Of a DNA stretch of 64,000 bases, positions 51,811-60,213 are shown in pieces. How positions within the stretch are numbered: position 1 is the stretch's first letter; every line of letters starts with the position of its first letter. Both the position numbers and the translations under genes were made by a program. The stretch spans positions 30,956 to 94,955 of the forward strand of contig CALCJD010000018.1 of NCBI GenBank assembly GCA_937960895.1. Direction: 5' to 3'. Origin of the DNA: an uncultured Spartobacteria bacterium (GTDB taxonomy: Bacteria; Verrucomicrobiota; Verrucomicrobiia; Chthoniobacterales; Terrimicrobiaceae). A model generated the notes under the pieces. The model worked only from the letters and a program-made list of their open reading frames with translations. It did no database searches and had not been told where the DNA came from.

Positions 51811-52484
51811 TCCGCGCCGGCGCCCTGTTTGACTGGGATGGGGTCGTGATCGACTCCTCGGAGAAACACGAAAGATCCTGGGAGCTCCTCTCCGCCGAAA
51901 TCGGACGGCCGCTGCCGCCGGACCATTTTCTTCGCGGCTTTGGGCGGAAGAACCAGTTCATCATTCCGGAAATTCTGGGCTGGACCCACGACCCCGCCGA
52001 GATCCAGCGCCTTGCCGACCGCAAGGAGGAACTTTACCGCGAGCTGGTGCGGGAGAGCGGGGTGAAAATCCTTCCCGGTGCGCGCGAACTTCTGGCCGCG
52101 CTCCGCGAGGCGGGCATTCCGCGCGCCATCGGATCATCCACGCCCCGCGCCAATCTCGAGGCGATCTTTGCCTCGACCGGTCTCGACGAGTTTTTCGACG
52201 CCGTGGTGAGCGCCGAGGACGTGGTCCACGGCAAACCCGCGCCGGATGTCTTTTTGAAAGGGGCCGAACTCCTGCGCCTGCCGCCGGAACGCTGCGTGGT
52301 GTTTGAGGACGCGCTCTTTGGCATTGAAGCCGGCCATCGGGCCGGCATGAAGGTGATTGCCGTCGCCACGACGAATCCCATCGAACGCCTCCAGCACGCG
52401 GAACGAGCCGTACATTCGCTGGAGGAAATCCGGCCGGCGGATGTTCTTGCCCTGGTGGAGGGTGGTCCCACGCCGGCGGAGTGA
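51807..52484 (+). CDS. HAD-superfamily hydrolase (beta-phosphoglucomutase-like)
   Basis: This 225-residue protein has motif I FDWDGVVIDS with Asp9 and Asp11, a helical cap (about 20-85), motif II IGSSTPR, motif III Lys in HGKPAPDVFL and motif IV FEDALFGIEAGHRAGM. The cap type and the GKPAPD stretch suit phosphatases or phosphomutases of small sugar phosphates; the substrate is unknown. It starts in an ATGA overlap with the M16 gene. Confidence 0.9.
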   Translation: MIRAGALFDWDGVVIDSSEKHERSWELLSAEIGRPLPPDHFLRGFGRKNQFIIPEILGWTHDPAEIQRLADRKEELYRELVRESGVKILPGARELLAALREAGIPRAIGSSTPRANLEAIFASTGLDEFFDAVVSAEDVVHGKPAPDVFLKGAELLRLPPERCVVFEDALFGIEAGHRAGMKVIAVATTNPIERLQHAERAVHSLEEIRPADVLALVEGGPTPAE

Positions 52485-52496
52485 GGCTCCGGAAAG

Positions 52497-52811
52497 ACGG
52501 GGGCACTCCCTGGGGGCTTCGTAGGTGAGACTCAGAATGGTCACCTTGGCGTCCTGCCCGGTGTGGGCATTGGAGATTTTGGTTTCGATCCGAAACTCCC
52601 CGTCCTTGTTGGCGCCGATGCGGGCTGGTTGCGATTTGTCGATCCGGTTGATTTTTCTGGAGGCGGTTTCAATCCGAACCACGCAGTTTAAGAGATCGTA
52701 TTTCGTCGGGTTGTACAGCCGCAGCGTAACATGGCCATCGGGTTGAAACCGGGGAGGCGCGACTTCGAGCAGGGAGGAGAAGGTGTTCCAAAGGACACCG
52801 GTCAGCAGGGT
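52497..52811 (-). pseudogene. candidate coding remnant on the minus strand
   Basis: The 506-bp gap 52485-52990 has no intact gene. On the minus strand a stop-free stretch reads like protein: VTLRLYNPTKYDLLN, then RIETASRKINRIDK and DAKVTILSLTYEAPRECP, resembling the end of a beta-rich domain. An in-frame TGA at 52812-52814 precedes it, with an ATG 38 codons earlier (52928). The frame then runs antisense into the HAD gene. GC here is about 53% over 52561-52740, well below the flanks. It may be a decayed gene; the evidence is composition and codon pattern only. Confidence 0.3.
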
Positions 52812-52990
52812 TCAATGTCTTTCGGAAGTGCACGTTTTCCGGGCCCGGCGACCGCGGGTCCGCCCGAACAGAGAGGGGAACACATCCGCCCGCAAATTGC
52901 TCGCCAGCGTTCCGGCCTGTGCGATCATGGGGGAAAGTGGTCCCGCCGTCGGAACCACGTAACAAAATTCCAACCGCAGCGCATTGATTC

Positions 52991-53854
52991 ATGGCAGACC
53001 TCGGCAAATTCAATCACCTGACCATTCTCCGTCTGGACAGTCATGGTGCCCTTTTGGATGGAGGGCGGGACGGGGAGATTCTGCTGCCCCGCCGCTACGT
53101 TCCGGCGGGCGCCGCGCCGGGCCGGACCCTCGAGGTGTTTGTTTACCGCGATTCGGAGGACCGTCTGGTGGCGACGACCGAAAGGCCCCTGGCCCAGGTG
53201 GACGAGTTCGCCGTGCTGCGCGTCGTGGGTTTCCACGCCGACATCGGTGCCTTCCTCGACTGGGGACTGGCCAAGGATCTGCTGCTGCCGCGGCGGGAGC
53301 AGAGTTGTCCGCTGAAGCTGGGTCAAAAGGTGGCGGTGCGCGTTTTTGTCGATCCGCATTCACACCGCATCGTGGCGAGCATGAAACTGGGACGGTGGCT
53401 GGGGAAAAAGCCGCCGCGCTACCGGGTTTACCAGCGGGTGCATGCGCTGGTCGCCAATGAAACCCCGCTGGGCTACAACGCGATTGTCGCCGGCGCCCAT
53501 CGCGGATTGTTTTACCGCGCCCAACTGGCCCGGCCGCTCCAGCCCGGCGAAACCGTCGAAGCCTATGTCATGGAGGTCCGCCCGGACGGTCATCTGGATC
53601 TTTCCCTGGAACCGCTCGGCTACAGCCGTGTCAAGCCGCTGGGCGAACGGATCGTGCAGGCCCTTGAGGAGGCGGGCGGCAGGCTGCCCTTTCACGACAA
53701 GAGCCCGCCCGAGGAAATCCGCGAGCGGTTTGGCGTCAGCAAGAAGGCCTTCAAACAGGCCCTGGGAACGCTCTATCGCGAAAAGGTGATCGACCTGGGA
53801 GAGACGGAAATCCGCCTTCTGCCCCAGGCTTCCAAGTCCGGCCGTCCGCGTTGA
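52991..53854 (+). CDS. S1-like RNA-binding protein, CvfB family
   Basis: This 287-residue protein has the three tandem S1-like beta-barrels and C-terminal winged helix of CvfB. The first barrel is LTILRLDSHGALLDGG with EILLPRRYVP; the second has VVGFHADIGAFLDWGLAKDLLLP; the third LGYNAIVAGAHRGLFYR. The winged helix contains FHDKSPPEEIRERFGVSKKAFKQALGTLY. CvfB binds RNA and affects virulence-gene expression in staphylococci; here the role is probably a general RNA-binding regulator. Confidence 0.88.
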   Translation: MADLGKFNHLTILRLDSHGALLDGGRDGEILLPRRYVPAGAAPGRTLEVFVYRDSEDRLVATTERPLAQVDEFAVLRVVGFHADIGAFLDWGLAKDLLLPRREQSCPLKLGQKVAVRVFVDPHSHRIVASMKLGRWLGKKPPRYRVYQRVHALVANETPLGYNAIVAGAHRGLFYRAQLARPLQPGETVEAYVMEVRPDGHLDLSLEPLGYSRVKPLGERIVQALEEAGGRLPFHDKSPPEEIRERFGVSKKAFKQALGTLYREKVIDLGETEIRLLPQASKSGRPR

Positions 53855-53926
53855 CGCCGGAGCGGGGCGTCGGCGCCGTTTGCGAAACGTTGATCTTTTT
53901 CCGCGAACACCTCAGCATCGGGGCCG

Positions 53927-54268
53927 ATGAAACTTGCTGTGCAGATTGCCGCCGCGCTCGGTTTTCTCGGCGTGGCCCTGGGGGCGTTCGGAGCCCACAA
54001 ACTTCACGACGTTCTGGTGGCCAACAACAAGCTCACCGTCTGGCAGACCGCGGTGTTTTACCAACTGGTCCATGCCGTGGCCGCCTTGTGGGCCGCGGAA
54101 CGCAATCCGACGGTCGCCTGGCTGTGGATCGCGGGCATCGTGCTCTTCTCGGGCTCGCTTTACGCGCTGTCCCTCGTGCACCTGAAATGGCTGGGACCCG
54201 TGACTCCGCTGGGCGGCCTGCTCTTCCTCGCCGGCTGGGCGGTGCTTGTTTTCAAACCCAAGATGTGA
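53927..54268 (+). CDS. DUF423 family membrane protein
   Basis: This 113-residue protein has four predicted membrane helices and the family motifs GVALGAFGAHKL, TAVFYQLVHAVAAL, IVLFSGSLYALSL and LGPVTPLGGLLFLAGW. DUF423 (YwdK/YgdD type) proteins are small inner-membrane proteins of unknown function. It is 72 bp after the CvfB-like gene and ends at a hairpin-T6 sequence. Confidence 0.92.
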   Translation: MKLAVQIAAALGFLGVALGAFGAHKLHDVLVANNKLTVWQTAVFYQLVHAVAALWAAERNPTVAWLWIAGIVLFSGSLYALSLVHLKWLGPVTPLGGLLFLAGWAVLVFKPKM

Positions 54269-54296
54269 CCGTGCGCGCCGCCGGGCGGTCTTTTTT
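54266..54296 (+). terminator. likely intrinsic terminator after the DUF423 gene
   Basis: A GC-rich region with GACCG pairing to CGGTC, and an inner CGCC/GGCG option, ends in six T at 54291-54296, immediately after the stop codon. It separates the DUF423 gene from the convergent L,D-transpeptidase gene. Confidence 0.5.
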
Positions 54297-54353
54297 CGTG
54301 CCGCCGGCCGGCGAACGGCCCGGCGCCCGGATCGTCGTGGCGCGCAGGGGGTG

Positions 54354-54968
54354 TCAGTTCACCACCGTGACCGGCGTGCCGAGCGGCGCGTGGGCCCAGA
54401 AGATTTTGACCATCTTTTCCGGCATGCGGATGCAGCCGTGACTGTCCGGCACCCCGGGCAGGAACCCCTGGTGCATGCCGATGCCGGTGTTGGTCAGGCG
54501 CATGAAATAGGGCATGGGCGCGCCGACGAACCTGGCTCCGGGCGGACACGGATCCTTCTTCACATCGACGTCCTTCTTGACCACCTGCCCGGAGGCGTCC
54601 ACGTAATCGCCATAGAGGTTCGACCGGTGGTCGATGTTTTTCTGGATGATTTTGTAATTGCCGACCGGCGTGTCGAAGCCCTCGCGTCCGCTGGAAATGG
54701 CGGAAACGCCCACCAGCTTGCCGCCCTTGTAGAAGGAGGCCGTCTGCTTGGAGAGGCTGATCACGATGGAAGGCGCCCCTTCGACCCCGTCGCCGTCCCA
54801 ATAGGACTTGCGCATGGCAAGACTTTCCTTCGTGGCCGGATCGATCACGGCGGAACCGGTCCCGAGATATTTGACGGAGCTGTTGTTCAGCCGGGTGTCA
54901 TAATTGGCGCACGCCGCCAAAACGAGCACGCCGAAAAGCCCCGCACCGCGAAGAACCGCTTTTGTCAT
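54354..54968 (-). CDS. L,D-transpeptidase (YkuD domain), lipoprotein
   Basis: This 204-residue protein begins with a lipoprotein signal, LFGVLVLAAC with Cys20, so it is probably anchored in an envelope membrane. The YkuD domain (about 65-204) has SLSKQTASFYKGG, GFDTPVGNYKI, His166 in GIGMHQG and the catalytic SHGCIRM (His177, Cys179). It makes 3-3 crosslinks in peptidoglycan or attaches proteins to it. An insert (about 112-150) is charged. It stands alone. Confidence 0.92.
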   Translation of the reverse strand: MTKAVLRGAGLFGVLVLAACANYDTRLNNSSVKYLGTGSAVIDPATKESLAMRKSYWDGDGVEGAPSIVISLSKQTASFYKGGKLVGVSAISSGREGFDTPVGNYKIIQKNIDHRSNLYGDYVDASGQVVKKDVDVKKDPCPPGARFVGAPMPYFMRLTNTGIGMHQGFLPGVPDSHGCIRMPEKMVKIFWAHAPLGTPVTVVN

Positions 54969-55055
54969 GCGCGGTAAAAGAGCAAACTTGGCAAAAAGGT
55001 CAAGTGGGACGGAAGAAAACGGGGCACAGTGCCCGCGGAAAGCCGGGAGGTCCGC

Positions 55056-55535
55056 TCATTCCTCCTCGTCCCCGCCCTCCTCGGAGCGCTCGTTCTGCTG
55101 TTCCTGCATGGCGCGGAGCACGTCGGACATGTCCTCGACTTCGTCCCACACATCCTGGCTCACATAAATGGGCGCCTTTTGCTGGGTGGCCATGGCAATG
55201 CAGTCGCTGGGCCGCGCGTCGAGCTCGATGATCTTGCGCTGCTGGAGTTCGTTTTCCACCGTGATGATGAGACGGCCGTAATAGGTGCCGCTCTTGAGGT
55301 CGTTGATGACAACGCGCTCGACCTTGGCGCCCACCGCGGAAAGCAGCAGGGCCATCAGATCGTGGGTGAGGGGACGCTCCTTGGAAATCCCGCTCATGAA
55401 CATGTTGATGGCGCTGCCGACGCTGGGATCGACGTAAATGACAAAAACCTTTTCGTCATTCCCCACGAAGACCGCCACGCCGGCGTTGGTGGGGATCAGA
55501 GCTTTCACCTGGACGGGGATGACGGTCTTGCCCAT
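55056..55535 (-). CDS. bifunctional nuclease family protein (DUF151)
   Basis: This 159-residue protein has the BFN/DUF151 core: FVIYVDPSVGSAI, RPLTHDLMALLLSAVGAKVERVVINDL, GTYYGRLII and ELDARPSDCIAMA. It ends in an acidic Glu/Asp/Gln tail. Family members have RNase and DNase activity in plants, and DUF151 domains occur widely in bacteria. It is upstream of the L,D-transpeptidase on the same strand but 87 bp away. Confidence 0.9.
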   Translation of the reverse strand: MGKTVIPVQVKALIPTNAGVAVFVGNDEKVFVIYVDPSVGSAINMFMSGISKERPLTHDLMALLLSAVGAKVERVVINDLKSGTYYGRLIITVENELQQRKIIELDARPSDCIAMATQQKAPIYVSQDVWDEVEDMSDVLRAMQEQQNERSEEGGDEEE

Positions 55536-55576
55536 GGACCGAGCGTATCAGGAATCCCCGTCCGTCGCAAATGACA

Positions 55577-56107
55577 TCACCGACCGCCGCGCTGAATGTA
55601 TTTGCGCGATAGGATGACATAACGCTCGGCCCACCGCCGGATGCCGGCGCGTTCCTCCGGGCTGAGCGTTTTTTTCACCGTGGCCGGGGAACCCAGCACG
55701 AGGGAACCCGGTGGAATGACGGTGCGCGGGGTGACGGTCGCATTGGCGCCGATGATGCACTGGTCGCCGATCTGCGCGCCGTCGAGAATGATGGCGCCCA
55801 TGCCGACCAGCACCTCGTTGCCGATGGTGCAGGCATGCACGAGGGCCTTGTGTCCGATCGTCACCCATTCGCCGACGACGGCCGGAAGATCGTCCGCCAC
55901 GTGAACCACGGAACCGTCCTGCACATTGGAATGCGCGCCGATGCGGATGGGGGCGATGTCCCCGCGCAGCGAGCATCCGGGCCACACGCTGACCTCCTCC
56001 CCAAGGGTCACGTCGCCCGTGATGAAGGCCCCGGGAGCGATGAAGGCGGAGGGCGCCACGCGCGGCGACCGGCCGAGAAAGGTGTCGATCTGTTCTTCAA
56101 AGGTCAT
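55577..56107 (-). CDS. gamma-carbonic anhydrase family protein
   Basis: This 176-residue left-handed beta-helix protein has hexapeptide repeats and the three metal-binding His residues of the family: His69 in SVVHVADD, His86 and His91 in IGHKALVHACTIG. PAAY/YrdA-type proteins share this pattern; many are not proven carbonic anhydrases. The C-terminal helix is YVILSRKYI. It lies 41 bp upstream of the nuclease gene on the same strand. Confidence 0.92.
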   Translation of the reverse strand: MTFEEQIDTFLGRSPRVAPSAFIAPGAFITGDVTLGEEVSVWPGCSLRGDIAPIRIGAHSNVQDGSVVHVADDLPAVVGEWVTIGHKALVHACTIGNEVLVGMGAIILDGAQIGDQCIIGANATVTPRTVIPPGSLVLGSPATVKKTLSPEERAGIRRWAERYVILSRKYIQRGGR

Positions 56108-56182
56108 GGGGGTATTCTAGCCGCCTTTCGCCGGCAGACAACGCGGCACAAGGAATGTTCAATTTTTTTTTCGTCTCTACAG

Positions 56183-56211
56183 TTGACAGAAGAAGGGATT
56201 CTTCGCATTCT
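56183..56211 (+). promoter_or_regulatory. candidate promoter of the HU gene with an internal inverted repeat
   Basis: TTGACA (56183-56188) is a perfect -35. A 17-base spacer leads to CATTCT (56206-56211), a weak -10. The spacer holds GAAGAA-GGGA-TTCTTC (56189-56204), an inverted repeat that could bind a repressor. Confidence 0.45.
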
Positions 56212-56256
56212 CCGCCTCACCTTCGTTAGGTTAACTCCAGCTTTCTCCAAACTCCA

Positions 56257-56526
56257 ATGAACAAAGTCGAACTTATCGCCGCCGTCCAAAAATCCCTCGG
56301 AACCAGTAAGGCCGATGCCGAGCGCGCTGTGAACGCCGTCATCGACAGCATCAAGGCGGGCGTTAAGAAAACCAAGAGCGTGCAGCTCATTGGTTTTGGA
56401 ACTTTCAAAGTTGCTACCCGCAAGGCCCGCACCGGCGTCAACCCGAAGACCGGTCAGAAGATCAAGATCAAGGCGTCGAAGACCGTCAAATTCGTCGCTG
56501 GAAAATCCTTCAAGGCCATCGTGTAG
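56257..56526 (+). CDS. HU family DNA-binding protein
   Basis: This 89-residue nucleoid protein has the HU/IHF fold: MNKVELIAAVQKSLG, ADAERAVNAVIDSI, IGFGTFKVATRKARTGVNPKTG with the Pro at the DNA-intercalating tip, and a basic C-terminus. It bends and compacts DNA. It is monocistronic, with its own promoter and terminator, and has much lower GC than neighbours, typical for a highly expressed gene. Confidence 0.96.
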   Translation: MNKVELIAAVQKSLGTSKADAERAVNAVIDSIKAGVKKTKSVQLIGFGTFKVATRKARTGVNPKTGQKIKIKASKTVKFVAGKSFKAIV

Positions 56527-56544
56527 GGATTTCCCCCCCGCACC

Positions 56545-56590
56545 GAGAAAACCCGTTTCGCCTCAAGGCAAAACGGGTTTTCTCATTTTT
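56545..56590. terminator. strong intrinsic terminator after the HU gene
   Basis: GAGAAAACCCGTTT pairs with AAACGGGTTTTCTC (with one A/C mismatch and an inner GCCT/AGGC extension) and ATTTTTA follows. The stem ends at 56584 and the T-run is at 56586-56590. It probably also works in the opposite direction. Confidence 0.85.
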
Positions 56591-56591
56591 A

Positions 56592-56650
56592 GGCAAAATC
56601 TAAAAAATTTGCCTTGGGAACCGGAACCGGTGGCATTAGTTTTACTAATG
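56592..56650 (+). promoter_or_regulatory. two inverted repeats in the mdh leader
   Basis: GGCAAA / TTTGCC (56592-56597 and 56608-56613) and a perfect CATTAGT-TTT-ACTAATG (56634-56650) lie just before the mdh ATG at 56653. The second ends only two bases before the start codon, where a hairpin could hinder ribosome loading. No ribosome binding site is visible there. Confidence 0.4.
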
Positions 56651-56652
56651 TC

Positions 56653-57636
56653 ATGAAGTCTCCCATCAAAGTCGCAGTGACCGGCGCCGCCGGTCAAATC
56701 GGATACGCTCTTCTTCCCCGCATTGCCTCCGGCGGAATGTTTGGACCGGACCAGCCGGTCATTCTCCAGTTGATCGAAGTCCCGGTCGAGAAGGCGATGA
56801 AAGCCCTCGAAGGGGTCGCGATGGAACTCGACGACTGTGCCTTTCCGCTGCTCAAGGGTATTGTTTTGACGGACGATCCGAAGGTGGGGTTTGCCGACGC
56901 GAACTGGTGTCTCCTCGTTGGAGCGAAGCCGCGCGGACCGGGCATGGAGCGGGCCGACCTCCTCAAGGACAACGGCCGGATCTTCACCGCGCAGGGAAAA
57001 ATCATCGACGAGGTGGCCGCGGAGGACGCCCGGGTGGCGGTGGTGGGCAATCCCGCCAACACGAACTGCATGATTGCGGCCAGTCAGGCGAAGCGTCTGC
57101 CCGCCGAGCGTTTCACCGCCATGGTGCGACTTGACCAGAACCGCGCGCAGAGCCAGCTGGCCCGGAAGGCCGGCGTGGATCTCACCGAGGTCGAAAACAT
57201 TTTCATTTACGGCAATCACAGCCCGACGATGTTCCCCGCCTTTGCCCAGGCGACAATTTCGGGCAAGCCGGCCGTCGAGGTCATCAACGATCTGGCCTGG
57301 CTGCAGGGACCGTTCTGCGAGACGGTCGGCAAGCGCGGAGCCGCCATCATTGCGGCGCGCGGCGCCTCCTCGGCCGCCTCGGCGGCGAGCGCGCTCGTCG
57401 ATCATGTCCGCAGTCTGGTGACGCCCGGCGCGGTGCACTCCGTGGCGGTCAAGTCCAACGGCGCTTACGGTTTTGACCCGAACGTCTGGGCCGGCCTGCC
57501 GGTGCGCACGACGACTCCGGGCAGCTACGAAATCATCGAAGGAAACGCCATGGACGACTTTGCCAAGTCAAAGCTCGCCGCGACCAACAAGGAGTTGGTG
57601 GACGAGCGCGCCATGGTGGCGGAACTGCTCGGTTAA
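56653..57636 (+). CDS. mdh: malate dehydrogenase
   Basis: The ATG at 56653 gives 327 residues starting KVAVTGAAGQIGYALL, the NAD fold of the cytosolic-type malate dehydrogenase family. VGAKPRGPGMERADLL, VVGNPANTNCMIA, RLDQNRAQSQLA and the catalytic His in YGNHSPTMFP are all present. It is single, after the HU terminator, and converges on a GT9 gene. Confidence 0.96.
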   Translation: MKSPIKVAVTGAAGQIGYALLPRIASGGMFGPDQPVILQLIEVPVEKAMKALEGVAMELDDCAFPLLKGIVLTDDPKVGFADANWCLLVGAKPRGPGMERADLLKDNGRIFTAQGKIIDEVAAEDARVAVVGNPANTNCMIAASQAKRLPAERFTAMVRLDQNRAQSQLARKAGVDLTEVENIFIYGNHSPTMFPAFAQATISGKPAVEVINDLAWLQGPFCETVGKRGAAIIAARGASSAASAASALVDHVRSLVTPGAVHSVAVKSNGAYGFDPNVWAGLPVRTTTPGSYEIIEGNAMDDFAKSKLAATNKELVDERAMVAELLG

Positions 57637-57687
57637 TCGGGCGGGAATCCGAAGGAACCCCGGGCGGACATGCGCGCCGGCCGGGGG

Positions 57688-58719
57688 CTAGCGGGCTCCC
57701 CCGGAGGAGCCCGTCATTCGCCCCTTCACAAATTCCGCGATCCCGGCGATGTCCGCATCGCCGGGAGTGCGGCCGGGCGGCAGGTGTGGTGCGGCAAGGT
57801 CCTGCGGCCGGATTTCCCCTCCCTGCCAGATCCAGGCCGACGGGTTGAAGGGGCCCACCAGGCGCGGGTCGCTCCAGGTGTGAATGGAAAGCAGCGGCGA
57901 GCCGGTGGCTGCCGCGATGTGCATGGGGCCGCTGTCCACGCTGACCACAAAGCGCGCCCGGCGGATGAGCCAGATCATTTCGGCGATCGAGGTCCGGTTC
58001 AGTGCATCAATGGCATTTTCCGGCAGTCCCGGCGCGCTTCCCATTCCCGCCACCACCACGGTCAGGGGATGCAGGGCCCGGCACAGGGCGGCGACCTGGG
58101 GGGCGGTCAGCGACTTGCCTTTGCCGCGCGCGAAGGGGTGGATGAGCACGTAATTTTCCGGCACCCCGACCCGCTGGGGTTTCTGCCCGTCCGGCAGCCA
58201 GAATTCCGGATCCCGCACCGGCGGGAGGCCCAGGGTTTCCAGGCTGCGCAGATACCGGCGGACGGCGTGTTCGCCGGGTTGGACCGGGGTGATTTCGGAA
58301 TGAAAAAAGCGCGCGCCTTCGCGGGCGTCGGCCAGCCCGATGATGCGTCCGGCCCCGCTCAGACGGGCCATCAGTCCGCTGCGCAGCAGTCCCTGCAGGT
58401 CAAGGGCGACGTCCGGCCGGAGGCGCCGCAGGCCGAAGGCCCAGGGCACGGAGGCGAGTTTTCCCCCAAGGCCGCGGAAACGTTGCCGCGGAAAGATCAC
58501 CGTTTCGTCGAGGTACGGGTTGCCGGCGAGCAGCGGCTGCCAGCGTTCGTCGACGATCCAGGTCAGGCGAATGTGGGGCAGGGCGCGTTTGATTCCGGCC
58601 GCGCACGGCAGAGCGTGCAGGATGTCCCCGAACGAACCCGGTTTGATGAGGAGGAGGGAGTTCAGGGATTTCTCCGCAAGCGGGGAACGGTCCCGTGTGC
58701 CTGAGCGCCGTTCCTCCAA
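57688..58719 (-). CDS. glycosyltransferase family 9 (heptosyltransferase I-like)
   Basis: A TTG at 58719, three bases after the phosphoesterase stop, gives 343 residues; upstream in-frame codons lie in that gene and do not fit. The GT9 pattern is clear: LLLIKPGSFGDILHALP, WIVDERWQPLL, ALDLQGLLRSGLMA, HPFARGKGKSL and VVSVDSGPMHIAAATGSPLL. It resembles WaaC, which adds heptose to the LPS inner core, so the organism probably makes LPS. The last codons and stop overlap a hairpin (57692-57713). Confidence 0.88.
   Translation of the reverse strand: MEERRSGTRDRSPLAEKSLNSLLLIKPGSFGDILHALPCAAGIKRALPHIRLTWIVDERWQPLLAGNPYLDETVIFPRQRFRGLGGKLASVPWAFGLRRLRPDVALDLQGLLRSGLMARLSGAGRIIGLADAREGARFFHSEITPVQPGEHAVRRYLRSLETLGLPPVRDPEFWLPDGQKPQRVGVPENYVLIHPFARGKGKSLTAPQVAALCRALHPLTVVVAGMGSAPGLPENAIDALNRTSIAEMIWLIRRARFVVSVDSGPMHIAAATGSPLLSIHTWSDPRLVGPFNPSAWIWQGGEIRPQDLAAPHLPPGRTPGDADIAGIAEFVKGRMTGSSGGAR
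57692..57713. terminator. hairpin in the last codons of the GT9 gene
   Basis: CGGGCTCC and GGAGCCCG form an 8-bp stem with a 6-base loop within the C-terminal coding end, two bases from the stop, between convergent genes. There is no T-run. Confidence 0.3.
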
Positions 58720-58721
58720 GA

Positions 58722-59444
58722 CTATTTCCCGACCGCGAGGCGTTCGGCGAGTTTGCGCGGCAACCCGGCGTCGAGAATGGCCTGCTGGGCTCCGGCCAGG
58801 TCGTATTCCACGCGCCGCAACTTCACCTCGTTGGTGTTGGTGTCGTAGATGCAGTAGGCCGAGCGCCAGTCGGAGTCGCGGGGCTGGCCGACGCTGCCGA
58901 CATTGATGAGGTAGCGCTTGCCCTGCTGCAAAACGAGGGTGTCGAGCGGGATGGTGCGCACACTGCCGTCGCGCACATAGGCCTTGGGAGAGTGCGTGTG
59001 GCCGATGAAACAGACGGTCGTGTGCTGGTAGCTGAAGCTGGCCGCGGCATCGAGCTGATTGAAGACGTAGCCCCATTTGTGCGGCGTATCCAGCGTGGCG
59101 TGGACGATGGTGAAATCCCGCACCTGGCGCTGCAGGCGCAGTGAGCGCAGCCATTCCTTGTCGGCCGGAGTCAGCTGCTCGCGGGTCCAGTTCATGGCCT
59201 CCTCCGCAAGCGGATTAAACCCCTCCTGGTCGCCCATCATGGAGGCCTGTTCGTCGTGGTTGCCCTTTACGACGGGGCACTCGAGGCTGCGGATGATTTC
59301 GATGCATTCCCGGGGGAAGGCATTGTATCCCACCACGTCGCCCATGCATACGTAGTGCGTGCAAAGCTGCTCCCGGGCATCGGCAAGAACGGCGTGCAGG
59401 GCATGAAGATTGGCGTGTATGTCGCCGAAGATCGCAAAACGCAT
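58722..59444 (-). CDS. calcineurin-like metallophosphoesterase
   Basis: This 240-residue protein has all metal-binding motifs of the family: FGDIHANL (Asp8, His10), GDVVGYNA, KGNHDEQA, IVHATL and IGHTHSPKA. The arrangement is that of YfcE/MJ0936-like proteins that hydrolyse cyclic nucleotides or phosphodiesters; the substrate is not known. The GT9 gene follows directly. Confidence 0.92.
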   Translation of the reverse strand: MRFAIFGDIHANLHALHAVLADAREQLCTHYVCMGDVVGYNAFPRECIEIIRSLECPVVKGNHDEQASMMGDQEGFNPLAEEAMNWTREQLTPADKEWLRSLRLQRQVRDFTIVHATLDTPHKWGYVFNQLDAAASFSYQHTTVCFIGHTHSPKAYVRDGSVRTIPLDTLVLQQGKRYLINVGSVGQPRDSDWRSAYCIYDTNTNEVKLRRVEYDLAGAQQAILDAGLPRKLAERLAVGK

Positions 59445-59448
59445 TGAG

Positions 59449-60213
59449 TCAAGACTGGCTGGAGCTGGAATCTATCCGTTCGGCCGGGGGGACATCCAGT
59501 TTCTTTTCAAGTTCCTTCAGGGTGGAAATCAGGGTGGGTTTGTGGTGCTCGGGACTCTCGTCATAGAGCCGTTTCAGCAACTGATAGGCCTCGCGCTCGC
59601 GGCCCGGACATTTTGCCATTTCGTATCCGGCAAGCCGGGAGATGTAGAGCGGGGCGTCCGGAAACTCCGAGGCCTTGAGGTAGGCCTCGGCCGCGCCGCA
59701 ATGGTCCTCCATCTTCTGCTGGAGAAGGTTGCCGAGGGCGGCATAGAGGACGTAGCTGTCGGGGTTGTTCTGGATGCCACGCTCGAGGTAATCCCGTCCG
59801 ATCTTGAAAAACTGCCGTTGATTGCGGATGCGCAGCGCCTCGCTGGGTTGCTTGGGATCGTCGAGCGCCGCCTTGCTGGCATTCCAGGCCATGTGCCAGG
59901 CCGCCATGTCCCAGTACGTCAGGGAGCGCGGCTGGAGGGTGGTGACGGTATCAAACAATCCGGCCATCCGGCCCCATTCCGTGCGCTCCCACGCATTGTG
60001 GGCTTCGATCCAGAGATAGGCGGCGAGGGGGGAGCGGAAACCGCTCAGCGCGGCGATGAATCCCATCTGGCCCACCCGTTCGCGAAGGTTGAGGTCGAGC
60101 GCGGTCTGACGCAGCTTGGCCTGACGCTGGGCGGCGTCGAGGGCGTTTTCGAACGGCATTTTGACCGCCCCAAAAAGCGCGAGCAGAAGGATCGCAAGGA
60201 CGCGCCGTTTCAT
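59449..60213 (-). CDS. TPR-like membrane-anchored protein
   Basis: Starting at 60213, in an ATGA overlap with the permease, the protein has 254 residues. It begins with a single hydrophobic segment (RRVLAILLLALFGAVKM), either an anchor or a signal. The rest is helical with repeat-like pairs: EALRIRNQRQFFKIGRDYLERGIQNNPDS and GAAEAYLKASEFPD resemble TPR helices. A Ser-rich tail ends it. It likely works with the overlapping permease; function unknown. Confidence 0.75.
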   Translation of the reverse strand: MKRRVLAILLLALFGAVKMPFENALDAAQRQAKLRQTALDLNLRERVGQMGFIAALSGFRSPLAAYLWIEAHNAWERTEWGRMAGLFDTVTTLQPRSLTYWDMAAWHMAWNASKAALDDPKQPSEALRIRNQRQFFKIGRDYLERGIQNNPDSYVLYAALGNLLQQKMEDHCGAAEAYLKASEFPDAPLYISRLAGYEMAKCPGREREAYQLLKRLYDESPEHHKPTLISTLKELEKKLDVPPAERIDSSSSQS

